Shown: piece by piece, positions 16,300 to 24,493 of the stretch
Layout of the letters: each line of letters opens with the position of its first letter
How positions within the stretch are numbered: the first letter of the stretch is position 1
From: Dunaliella salina
Lineage: Eukaryota; Chlorophyta; Chlorophyceae; Chlamydomonadales; Dunaliellaceae
Direction of reading: 5' to 3'
NCBI GenBank assembly: GCA_002284615.2
Contig: MU069565.1
Coordinates: 117,438 to 141,930 of the forward strand
DNA length: 24,493 bases
The notes under the pieces: generated by a model
Databases searched by the model: none
What the model saw: only the letters and a program-made list of their open reading frames with translations
What the model was told of the DNA's origin: nothing
Translations under genes and position numbers: made by a program

Positions 16300-17225
16300 G
16301 GAGCCTCTTGCTGCGGGACACACAATGAGGGTAAGGATATTAGGTGGCACGCAAAATAGGTGCACAGGGGGGCATTGCTGCTCTGATGTTTTTGCTTGAG
16401 GGGAACACAACAAGGGATGGTGCTAATGTGGGCACGTATTGAGGGAAATGGTACATGAGGGCACTGTTGCTCTAATTTGGTTGGACGAGGCCCTTGACAG
16501 GGGACACACAATGAGGGCAAGGTGTTTTTTGTTAAATATGATGAAATTGATTTGTATGATGACTTGAGACAAGAAATTCTGATGCCAACAACCTCTGGAC
16601 GTCCTAAAAGGGAACATGGGGGTATATTCAGGTTAGGGGCACACGGGGACGTTGTGCTGTAAATTCATATTTCCTGAGGGGCACACACTGAAGGCAAAGG
16701 AAGGACGCAGGAGATCAGATGCAGGGCAATGGCACAAAGAGACGCTGCTCTTCTGCAATTTTGTCAGAGACGCACAACTGAGGCAGGATTACGTTGGAAA
16801 AAATGACCAGGGCAAAAATACATGGGCAACCATTCTCATCACTTCCCAAGAGGCACACACGGAAGGCATGTGCACAAGCGGGAACACTTACAAGGCAGGA
16901 GCACTAAGGCAATGCTGCATTCATCTGGTCGCTGCCCAAGGGGCACATAATGAGGGCAATGGGTGCAAGTGCACAAGAAGGCAGATCATCAGGGCAAGGA
17001 CACCAGGACGGAGCACCAGCGTCGTCAAGTCGCCAGGACCGGCCCTGATCCTACTGGTTAGAACCCGGAGGTCGGGGGTTCGATTCCGCTTAGATGCTTG
17101 CTTGCGGCATATATAGCGATGTACCCTTACCTTACCAAGGACACCAGGGCAATGCTGCCTTCATGTCGTTGCTGCCTATCGGGCACAAAATGAGGGCATG
17201 TGCACAAAGGGCACATAACCTGAAT
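16300..17225. repeat. degenerate ~90-bp tandem array
   Basis: Eight to nine decayed units, each opening with gggcacacaatgagggcaag (variants such as gggcacataatgagggcaat and aggcacacacggaaggcat). Each closes with caatgctgc-ttcatctggtcgctgcc. Unit starts lie near 16317, 16401, 16500, 16636, 16678, 16770, 16851, 16940 and 17181. Spacing is irregular, mostly 80-100 bp. The last full unit is split by the SINE at 17008-17135. No coding sequence. Confidence 0.65.
16995..17148 (+). mobile_element. tRNA-derived SINE, 128 bp, with 13-bp target duplication
   Basis: caaggacaccagg occurs at 16995-17007 and 17136-17148, flanking 17008-17135. The insert has an A-box-like tactggttagaac (17052-17064) and a perfect B box ggttcgattcc (17077-17087). 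The two boxes lie much closer than in a real tRNA, as if the anticodon arm had been lost. The 3' end, cgcttagatgcttgcttgcgg then catatatagcgatgtaccc, resembles the end of the LINE3 fragment at 6104-6340. It ends in a cttac repeat. It lies inside a unit of the ~90-bp array. Confidence 0.78.
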
Positions 17226-17429
17226 AATCGATGGCCCCCTCTTCCAAGGTTTGTCAGCCCCCAGCTGTAGGACTACGGAGGAAACGACCCATTATCACCC
17301 CCTCTGATACAACCCATGCACGCATAAATTGATGCCATGGAAGTCTCAACCCCAAATCCCTTGTAGTATGTGACATTGCGAAATGCCTTTGAATCCTATC
17401 CTGTATTTTTCCTTCCATATTTATTGCAG
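17226..17429. other. no assigned feature
   Basis: The minus strand is open from 17508 to 17254 (RIQRHFAMSHTTRDLGLRLP and more), but it has no splice sites and overlaps the better-supported plus-strand exon, so it is not called. Confidence 0.3.
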
Positions 17430-17650
17430 ATTTTTTGGAGACTGCAACTGGTGCTGTAGAAATCAATTTGCAGCCAGCCAGCCAGCCATCCGCCCGCAAA
17501 CTCTGCAAGCGGGACCAGCCAAAAAGTTTACCAGGGATTCACAAATTCTGCTGGCCTCTGTGCATTAAGCTTGCTTTGGAGCTGCAGGACACGCTATCAT
17601 GTTTGGCGGCTGAGGGAAGCTGCTCATTTGTAGCGTGCTATTCTCCCTGA
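17430..17650 (+). CDS. candidate terminal exon, unknown protein
   Basis: An excellent acceptor, TTTTTCCTTCCATATTTATTGCAG, ends at 17429. After two bases the frame reads FLETATGAVEINLQPASQPS, KSLPGIHKFCWPLCIKLALE and LQDTLSCLAAEGSCSFVACY, to a TGA at 17648. Composition is protein-like. No upstream partner exon was found in the repeat array to the left and no family is recognised. It may be a relic of a gene cut off by repeats. Confidence 0.35.
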
Positions 17651-17675
17651 ACAGCTCCAGTCAACACAGAATTCA

Positions 17676-17818
17676 TCATCCGCAAACTTCTGTGGATGCC
17701 CTTGCTGGGTCCCAGGCCTGTGAGTGGCCCGGTCTGTAGACTTTTGCAGCCAACTCGAGGACTTCTATTCCAGCTTGCCCATGAGCCAACAGATTTGCAT
17801 ACCAACCCTTCTGCTCCC
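17676..17818 (-). CDS. candidate exon on minus strand, unknown protein
   Basis: On the minus strand the acceptor AAATATTCTTTGCAG precedes 17818. After two bases the frame reads EQKGWYANLLAHGQAGIEVL then ELAAKVYRPGHSQAWDPARA and STEVCG, stop at 17678-17676. It is tail-to-tail with the plus-strand candidate at 17430. The same frame is open further upstream, so the acceptor choice is inferred. No family recognised. Confidence 0.35.
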
Positions 17819-18386
17819 CTGCAAAGAATATTTCTTTAAATGGTTCCGACCTCAATCCGCATCGCCCCCTTGATATTTTTTTGGGGGATTTCCCCGCATT
17901 TCGGCAGGGGCAATCATCCTCTATTTGCCATGCGAATATGTGAAGTTCAACTGCATGGGCAGGCTGCCTGCAGCAATGTAGCTGCAGCGGTGTAGTGTAG
18001 CAGCACGGGTCTCCAGCACATGAACATGCGCATAACACATAATCCCGAGCTTGTAAGAACTAATACTGAAACAACACAATCTGCAGCTTGAACTGATTGG
18101 CCCTGCACTTTGCTGCTACTGCCTCTCCTTCTCACTAGAAGGGGTGAGCTTCAATAAGCTTCTCATCCCCAGCCGTTGACGCCCCTCAGGCTCCACCAGA
18201 AAATCCTTAAAACATTGTTTTAAGCTTTGTGCATATTCCCACATGCTTGAAAGTGATTATTTTTTTCCAGTGTCTGCATCCGCGCCCTCAAACCCTCATT
18301 TTTGCAGGATGATACATTTTGTACACGTTATTTCCCATTGCAATGGGATACTTGATTCATGTTCTATTAATGGTTTAAAGTCAGCC
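17819..18386. other. no assigned feature
   Basis: Pyrimidine-rich patches and short frames only. A gcaatgtagctgcagcggtgt stretch near 17970 is self-similar but not a clear repeat. Confidence 0.3.
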
Positions 18387-18600
18387 CCCCAATCCTATGC
18401 CAAGATTGGGCGACATCCTGCCGGATACGTTTTTCCTACTCCTGAGTATAGGGATTGCTTTGTTTGAGGGAAAGGGCTGTTCTGGCATGTTGGGAACGTG
18501 TGGGGGAAACTTGGATGTGGCTCAGGTGGAGCTCTGTGCATCAAAAACAGGCATTTCTTTCATTTGGGCACAACAGCTTGTGTTTTGAGATTGCATAAAC
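18387..18600 (+). repeat. partial copy 1 of a ~410-bp duplicated sequence
   Basis: Matches 19280-19495. Shared are cctatgccaa-atttgg, gatcctgccgga, a common ctcaggtggagctctgtgca followed by tcaaaa-cagcatttctttc, and tattttagta at the end. The reading PMPRLGDILPD is kept as PMPNLDDILPD in the second copy. Confidence 0.6.
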
Positions 18601-18855
18601 AATCTTAATATTTTAGTACCGTACTACGGTAATGAGAATATCATTCCGCAAAAATATCTTTTTGGGGCGCTGGAGACAAATTGCTGTCCGTAAAAAAATT
18701 AAATATCTTATGCAGTGCGGATGTGCGCGAACAAGCCCCTCCTCCTGCCGGCATGGCTTTTCTCAAAAGGTGCCCCTTTCAGGAACTGCAGCAATGTCAC
18801 ACAGTGCAGCAGCTTGCTTAGCGCTGCTGTATGCACAAACATCAATGCATGCACG

Positions 18856-18969
<114 letters not shown>

Positions 18970-19082
18970 GAAATGTGCGCATTAAAAAGTAATATTTTCT
19001 GTCAGGGGTGCGGAAGTGACGCGCACATGAAAAACAAATTATTTCTGAAATGGGTGCGGAATGAGTACGTCTCTGTATGGTA

Positions 19083-19495
19083 ATCAAGGAGCATGAGGTG
19101 TGCCCGATGCCTGCACTTTTCGGTCACCCCTGGTAATGGACATTTTTGAAGGGGATCATGCTCAGGCCCAAGCTGCAGCAGCGAGTGTTTGGGAAGCTTG
19201 CCGGTAGTATTGCAAGTGACTTTGGGTTGTCAGGAGGGCCCCCGATGCTGGTCAGATTTTGATCCCATGGTCAGGCGCCACAACCTATGCCAAATTTGGA
19301 TGATATACTGCCGGACGCTTTCAAACCCACTTCTGAGTAGGGAAGGTTGCTCATTTCAACCAGAGGCCTGGTTTGGGATGTTGGAGACGCCAGGTGTGGC
19401 TCAGGTGGAGCTCTGTGCATCAAAAGCATGCATTTCTTTCATTTGAGCACACCAGTGCCTGTTTTAAGGTGGCAGGTGTTTCCTTTTAGTATTTT
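19083..19495 (+). repeat. copy 2 of the ~410-bp duplicated sequence
   Basis: Its first 180 bp match 19501-19683 and its last 215 bp match 18387-18600. The front half contains an open stretch, LQQRVFGKLAGSIASDFGLS then GGPPML. The back half has PMPNLDDILPDAF. The end carries cttttagtattttagtaat. Confidence 0.6.
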
Positions 19496-19683
19496 AGTAA
19501 TAAGGAGGATAAGGTGTGCCCCATCCTGCACTTCTTGGTCACCCCTGGTAATGGCCATTTTCTGAGGGACCCTGCTCAGGCCCAATCTGCACCAGCGAGT
19601 GTTTGGAAAGCCTGCTGGTAATATTGCAAACGATTTAGGTTTGTGGGGAGGGCCCCTGATGCTCGTCGGATTTTCATTGCACG
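19496..19683 (+). repeat. copy 3 of the ~410-bp duplicated sequence (front half)
   Basis: Follows copy 2 head-to-tail. It shares ggtcacccctggtaatgg, accagcgagtgtttgg and gggagggcccc-atgctcgtc. The equivalent peptide is LHQRVFGKPAGNIANDLGLW then GGPLML. The reading frame remains open onward to 19914, but the changes are about as often replacement as silent, so coding constraint is not shown. Confidence 0.55.
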
Positions 19684-20217
19684 GACAAGCATGCAGAACC
19701 AGGGAGGCCTGTTCAGGCCCCGTTAGGCTAACTCCGCGTCCACTGGTTGTCCTGGCCGATGCCTGGGTTGTCATCATCAACATTGACACTGCGGGCTGCC
19801 ATGCTGGTTGCCAAGGAGGAGCTGCTGGGCTAAGCAAAGTTACTGGAGCTAATGAATCACACATTTTTGCTTGGGTAGACACATTTCAGGGACTCAATGT
19901 AATTTTGGTGATATAAAGAGCAAATTTACGCGCTGGAATATTTGAATCTGGCTTGGATTTACCCAGATTTCTGTCAGGAAAGCTGTGATGTCCTGGAATC
20001 AACCAATTTGGTTTGAACGGACTTTGGACAGGAATAGCGCCGCTGCCATGCATCCGTTCCGCATAAGATTTCGTAGACAATTGAAATGGCCTGGTTCTAG
20101 CCTGCACGTCGAGTTTGTGGCGGGAGGTGGAGCTCCGATTTTGCGGCTGCATGGTCTATGAGGAGGGGCCCCGTCACAAAAACAAAAAAAAACTTTTTTA
20201 TCGATTCGAACTTGATG
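19684..20217. other. no assigned feature
   Basis: The plus strand stays open from copy 3 to 19914 without splice sites. An A-run and T-run (aaaaacaaaaaaaaactttttt, about 20177-20198) can pair. Nothing else recognised. Confidence 0.3.
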
Positions 20218-20301
20218 GGGACAAAGATTCGCATGATGGCGATTGACGAGGAGCATGGAGTTGTAGGCATGGAGCCTGAAGGTTCAAGTCCATCTTGTTC
20301 C
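20218..20301 (+). tRNA. tRNA-like sequence (degenerate tRNA or SINE head)
   Basis: gggacaa (20218-20224) can pair with ttgttcc (20295-20301) as a 7-bp acceptor stem with one G-U. A perfect B-box ggttcaagtcc lies at 20281-20291 with a mostly paired T arm (gaagg/ccatc). A tttt Pol III terminator-like run begins at 20310. The 84-nt length would suit a class II tRNA. Against it, no good A box and no clean anticodon arm can be drawn, so a working tRNA is unlikely. Confidence 0.25.
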
Positions 20302-20990
20302 GTAACATCCTTTTAATCATGTGATGTCTGCCTTGCTTGCGTGGCTGCTCCTTCATGCATGCAGTGCCGGTTTGCAAGGAGTAAATCCAGCAGCATGGCG
20401 CCATGCTGATTTCTTGTTTGGGCGCAGGAGGACTTGCGTTGTCATATTTTCTTGTGGGACACGATCCAACTCCCCAAAGGACGAAAGAAAGGCAGGATTT
20501 CCATTTCCAAGAGACTCAAAATCGAAGACAATGAAACTCTGAATCGATACCTGAGCCGGCGGAGCCCCTCTATTGGAAAATTTTTGGGACCTCCTGAGAT
20601 ATTGAGCGCGTAACTTTCTTAACAAGAATCCAAAAATTCAAGTTGTACCCCTAAACCACTGGCAGCGGAAATTTGAACGGTATGAGCATTTGAATTCTGG
20701 ACACCTTCCCAATCTCCGCTGAAGCGCCTGAACTTCATTAAATCTTAATAAAAAGCCGTTCCTCATCGTCATCAACGCTATCGGCTGACTTTTGAGCACC
20801 CCCTGACCAGCCCCCCGCCAACTCACAGCAGGTCTGGGCCCTCAGGGCACTCAGGGCACATCCTGGGGTCATCCTGCAGGCTTGGGGGTGCAGCTAGAGG
20901 GTCAGGGCATGCAGGGGGTGAGCTTTGCTGGTTAAGCGCACAAACATGCGGGCAGCGTAGTTCACCGAACGGAACCAGCTCAGCGCAGTG
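20302..20990. other. no assigned feature
   Basis: Short open frames on both strands without support. A cctcagggcactcagggcaca repeat-like patch lies at 20840-20863. Confidence 0.3.
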
Positions 20991-20993
20991 TTT

Positions 20994-21148
20994 TTATTAG
21001 GGGCGACAAGTCACATTTTAGGCGCATTTGGTCGCAAATGGTGGCGACAAGGGGTGCCCGGGAGGGTGCCTCAGGAGCACCATTCGTTGCCATTTGGCGA
21101 CATAAAAAATTCTGGCGACCATCCCTTGTTGTCACCCCAAGCAAATAA
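20994..21148. repeat. possible small inverted-repeat element (MITE-like), weak
   Basis: ttattaggggcgacaag at the left resembles the reverse complement of ttgttgtcaccccaagcaaataa at the right, with a gap. Internally ggtcgcaaatgg faces ccatttggcgac, and ggtgcctcaggagcacc is a small hairpin. gcgacaa/gcgacat words recur. No target duplication found. Confidence 0.25.
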
Positions 21149-21405
21149 AATATTTTAATTTTGACGAATATGAAGGTCCCTGGCGATGACAGGGACTCCC
21201 CCACGCCCCCAGTACTCCCAACCACTGCAGCAGTAGCGCCATCACCACCACTGCCTGCACCAGTAGTATCAGCACCTGCACCTGCGGCAGTGGTGGGTGC
21301 CATCAGCTCATGCTTGGCGCAAACATGCAGCACAGCGCACATGCAGCGGAGCACCAATGCCAGCAGCAATTAAGCAAGTAATGCGTCCCATGCAGCAGCT
21401 AGGCG

Positions 21406-21770
21406 TTGCTAGCAATGGAGAGAATCCAAGCAACTGAAAGTGCACAGACAAGTCCCTCAGCACCTGCCTCTGCAAGCACAGCACTGCGAGCACCGCCAGG
21501 TGCGACCATTGCCCATGTCAGAGAGGGCATGAACATGGCAGCAGCAGGAGGCAGTGACAGGCACAAGGAGGAGCCCAGTGATTGGGAGGGAGAGCCAGAG
21601 AAGACGTGCAAGCACATGGGGGTGTGTGCTCTCGTAGGGACTGCAAGAAGTCTCCCATTGAGCAGAAAGGGGCCAGTTTGAAGCAGCAGCGGAAGGGATG
21701 GCCAAGTGTGTGTCGTGCTTGTGGCAACCGCTGACCGAGCACAGCAGCCCAAATTTGATGTGAAGGGTAA
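21406..21770 (+). CDS. possible coding relic, unknown
   Basis: A frame from 21406 reads ERIQATESAQTSPSAPASAS, GATIAHVREGMNMAAAGGSD and RHKEEPSDWEGEPEKTCKHM to a stop near 21680. In the +1 frame the sequence continues HGGVCSRRDCKKSPIEQKGA and KGWPSVCRACGNR, stopping near 21772. The C-x4-C ... C-x2-C spacing could be a zinc knuckle. Together they suggest one old reading frame broken by a frameshift, perhaps of a transposon. The GCA-rich stretch before it (21161-21373) is also open. No family assigned. Confidence 0.25.
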
Positions 21771-21865
21771 GCTTATGTATCACCTGAGCTCAGCCAAAAT
21801 GTTGGCGCAGCCAGGAGGCACCAGTGAGCATAACTTTTGGACGTCATCACCAAAACCACATAAAA

Positions 21866-22350
21866 ACTATATATTCGGAATCCTGAAATCGAGAGGATTT
21901 GAATGATATATTTATGAGTCCAATCGGAGAGGGTCGTTGGTGGGTGGTCCCTCAGGGGGGTTTCAAGTTTTTGGGACCCCCCCTCCAGAATTTTTCTGGG
22001 GCACTTTCTCGAAATTCTAAATATATTTTCGGAATCCTGAGCTCGAGAACTGTCCATTGGCACCCTCTTTGAGGAAATTGGGCAAATTGGGGGGTCTCTG
22101 TGCATGGAATAGAGTCAATGCCACATGGGCATGGGTGTGGGTTGCGGGGGGTGCGAAGNCAAGCATGCAGCAAACAAATCCAAACTTTCATGGTAGTGGC
22201 AATGTATAATAANTCCTTGCACAGCGAAGTCAGAAGGCTATTTGGAGGACTTGCAGGCCAGTTGTGGGNGCCCANAAGGGCAGGCTTGCATAGGCGTCCG
22301 CTCCTCAGTTTTTGCCCCATAACTCTGCTCCAAGTCAATCTTTCACTTCC
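21866..22350 (+). mobile_element. dispersed element, copy 2 (inverted partner at 15745-16260)
   Basis: Aligns to the reverse complement of 15745-16260 through nearly its whole length. Internally, tattcggaatcctga at 21873 and ttttcggaatcctgag at 22029 begin two related ~155-bp units. Four N bases (about 22159-22275) reduce reading here. The frame with SEVRRLFGGLAGQLW and LHRRPLLSFCPITLL corresponds to the one in copy 1. Confidence 0.6.
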
Positions 22351-23059
22351 TTATGTATGCAGATGGATAGGGAATTTTAAAAGGAGCAGATTGGTTCCCT
22401 TTTCGGCCCGAGGGGAGAAGTATTAGGGGGGTGGGGGGGTGGGTGGTCCTTTTCACCCTCCAGCCCAACTTTTTGTGATGACGTCCACTATTTTTTTTTT
22501 TTACCCTCCTGGCGCAGCCAAAATTTAGGCTTGATTTTCTTGGCTGTGCTATGAAGTGTTTTGAAAAGAGCACCCATGGTCGCCAAAATGCTACAGCCCC
22601 AAAAATTTTGGCGCCACTGGCTCAGCGTTGACAAGTGGGGGAAGCGTCGCAAGCGACGCTGAAAAATTGGCGAAGCCCATGCGCTTTTCAGCCCACCCAC
22701 CACACCAATTCATGGTTCTCAGTTTCCTAACCGTGAATCCATGCACATGGACCAAGCATCAATCCCACCGATTGCTGTGGTGCTGTGCACAGCAAGCTCA
22801 CCTGAAGGAATGTGCAGACCAGCATGCTCCACCACATGCTGCGCTGCATGATGATGCCCAGCGGGAGGCACCAGCAATAAATTCGGACATATGTACAGAT
22901 ATTTACATTAATATTTACAATTGGATGCAAACAGAACTGAGCGTCTGAGCTCAGCGACTCTGAGCAATTGAGTCCAGCTTCCTCCTGCGGCAACTCGCGG
23001 CAACCCCAGTTCCGATGGCACCAACCGCGGCACCGCCCGGCCAAACAACCCCGTATGTT
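22351..23059. other. no assigned feature
   Basis: Contains a G-run and T-run (22428-22500) and a perfect 8-bp inverted repeat, agcgtcgc-aa-gcgacgct, at 22643-22660. Open frames on both strands lack support. Confidence 0.3.
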
Positions 23060-23084
23060 TTGACTAACAAACTTGCTCGGCCTG

Positions 23085-23465
23085 CACGTCAAGTGTCAGG
23101 GCGGGGGGTGCGCTTAGCGAGCCACGCTGGGCATCATCCTTCTCAGATACAAAACCAAATTGTTTCAGAAAACTTTGCACAGGGCACCATCCCCCCCCCT
23201 GACATCGCAGGGCTGGCTGAAGTAAAATGCTTGGTCTGCATGCTGAGTTTCAGGGCGGGGGGTGGGCTGGGCGGGCCATGCTGGAGATCTTCTGCTCAGC
23301 TACCAAGCAGTGAAGTCCCAGAACACTTTGCACAGGGCACCATCTGCCCCCCTGACGTCACAGGACCGACTGGCATAGTTTGCTTGGCGTGCATGCCGGG
23401 TTTCAGGGCGGGGGGTGCCCTGGGCGGACCAGGGCAGCCAGGTGTGAACTTTACCGGAAGCCGGC
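23085..23465 (+). repeat. ~153-bp tandem repeat, about 2.5 units
   Basis: cagggcggggggtg recurs at 23097, 23251 and 23404 (spacings 154 and 153). aactttgcacagggcaccatc and cacttTGCacagggcaccat recur at about 23168 and 23322, followed by ccccctgac-tc-cagg. One plus-strand frame (23015-23473) crosses all units and gives ENFAQGTIPPPD and EHFAQGTICPPD. The 154-bp step shifts frame at the gggcgggg box, so coding is doubtful. Confidence 0.65.
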
Positions 23466-23473
23466 AAACCTAG

Positions 23474-24081
23474 GGGCTCACGCCCCATGAATGGGGCTTC
23501 GCCAAAAAACTGCTTTTCTTTCTAAATTTCAGGTGATGTGCTCAGAATTGGCGAAGGTGGGCTGGCTGGCAAGAGGCAGAATGTCACACAGGGATTGAGG
23601 GTCTGATTGAAAGAGGTATTCCTCACTGTTTTGCAGCTCTTATGCATGATAAAATTTGAAGAAAAAACGAGAAATAGCAAGCCCTACAATACTGGCCTGT
23701 CTGACCCCCTGACATGATGAGCTCCCTCAAGCCCTGACCACTCCATTGAGGATCACACTGCAAAACATGAGTAAGGAGCAAAAAGCCTCACCTGTTTTGC
23801 TGCTCTGTTTCTTCAACTGGTTTGCATGACCTCCAGCCTGCATTCATTTTCACAAGACCAAGGTGTGTAAGGATCAGGTGTTTTGAGTTCGTCCCAAGCG
23901 AGCTCTTTGTTAGAGCTAGTACTTTTTGAGGAAAACAACTGTGGTTCAGTAAAAATGCAGAGAGCACAGCCAGCATACATGCTCACAGGTGCAACTTAAA
24001 TAACAATTTCTAGTACACTTGCATAAAATAAGAAGCGATGTCGGCAATGTGCATTTGTACATCATCTAGGTGCAAACAAAC
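23474..24081. other. no assigned feature; probable intron of the right-end gene
   Basis: Short frames only. If the exon at 24082 is real, this is the intron that follows it on the minus strand. Confidence 0.3.
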
Positions 24082-24352
24082 CTTCAGCAGCATGGATGTC
24101 CCTGGGGCGTTTACTTGAAGAGAGCGCTTGCTCATGCCTGCCCTCAAAAGAGTCGCTGGCTGCGTCAAGATCCTGCTTGCGCTTAGTACCCTGCAGGAGA
24201 AATGGAAAGCAATTACATCTTTGTTCCAAGCCTCCGTTGTTGCCGCATTCATCGAGAATTTTTGAATGGTAAATCCTTGGAAAAAATCTCAGTTGCATCT
24301 CCTTCCTTGGATCGTGAAGATTTTTGATGTCACCGTAAATCATCCTCAGAAT
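24082..24352 (-). CDS. candidate exon of unknown minus-strand gene
   Basis: On the minus strand the acceptor TGCTTACATATTCCCAG precedes 24352 and an AAG|GTTTGT donor follows 24082. Ninety codons are open: ILRMIYGDIKNLHDPRKEMQ, LRFFPRIYHSKILDECGNNG, then GTKRKQDLDAASDSFEGRHE and SSSKRPRDIHAAE. Two basic clusters (KRKQ, KRPR) could be nuclear-localisation signals. A second reading starts at ATG 24252 (MNAATTEAWNKD) and would need a 26-nt GT-AG segment removed (24216-24191); that is too short for a normal intron, so the single-exon reading is preferred. No family recognised. Confidence 0.4.
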
Positions 24353-24389
24353 CTGGGAATATGTAAGCATAAACGCCCAGTTGCGTGCA

Positions 24390-24414
24390 CGCTCTCTCGC
24401 GCGCGCGCACACAT

Positions 24415-24493
<79 letters not shown>
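24390..24493. repeat. (CG)n then (CA)n microsatellite at the window end
   Basis: cgcgcgcgcacacatgtaca leads into a perfect CA run that continues to the last base. Like the run at position 1, it probably marks where the assembly stopped. Confidence 0.95.

Overview
This window looks like nuclear DNA from a green alga of the Chlamydomonadales. A repeat-rich, Dunaliella-like genome is plausible, but the species cannot be proved from the sequence. The evidence is: short exons split by GT-AG introns; near-50% GC by eye; very long (CA)n/(TG)n runs; CAG-encoded glutamine tracts; 5'-truncated LINEs whose tails carry TGTAA, the green-algal poly(A) signal; and tRNA-derived SINEs. There are no operons, Shine-Dalgarno sites, CRISPR arrays or phage genes. 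A handful of N bases near 22.16-22.28 kb and (CA)n runs at both ends suggest a draft-assembly contig.

Left part (1-5342): five short plus-strand exons (88-218, 1212-1291, 2270-2449, 3080-3165, 4407-5342) have good splice sites and compatible phases at all four joins, so I read them as one gene of unknown function. Its fifth exon is split by a 792-bp 5'-truncated LINE (called LINE1 here) flanked by a perfect 22-bp target-site duplication. The insertion brings in-frame stops, so this allele is probably disrupted.

5.4-9.7 kb: a nest of retroelements. LINE2 copies carry a CCHC-like zinc knuckle and a PD...ELK restriction-like endonuclease, both decayed. Inserted into them are a minus-strand tRNA-derived SINE (at the same site in two LINE2 copies), a 237-bp fragment of a third family (LINE3) that reused the SINE's target site, a second LINE1 copy, and a 45-bp LINE1 remnant. 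Most carry recognisable target-site duplications. The names LINE1, LINE2 and LINE3 are local labels.

10.0-15.6 kb: a minus-strand gene reading from about 15597 to a stop at 10040. It encodes a very low-complexity protein with Gln tracts, a 17-residue Ala-rich repeat coded by a 51-bp minisatellite, two ordinary-looking globular stretches and a C-terminal coiled coil. I do not recognise its function.

15.7-24.5 kb: mostly repeats. There is an inverted pair of a dispersed element, a degenerate ~90-bp tandem array into which a 128-bp tRNA-derived SINE has jumped (13-bp duplication), an imperfect ~410-bp duplicated sequence, a ~153-bp tandem repeat and microsatellites. Isolated candidate exons occur near 17.4-17.8 kb and at 24.1-24.35 kb. 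No complete metabolic or housekeeping gene can be named anywhere in the window. The strongest biology here is the dated series of retroelement insertions and the exon-disrupting LINE.
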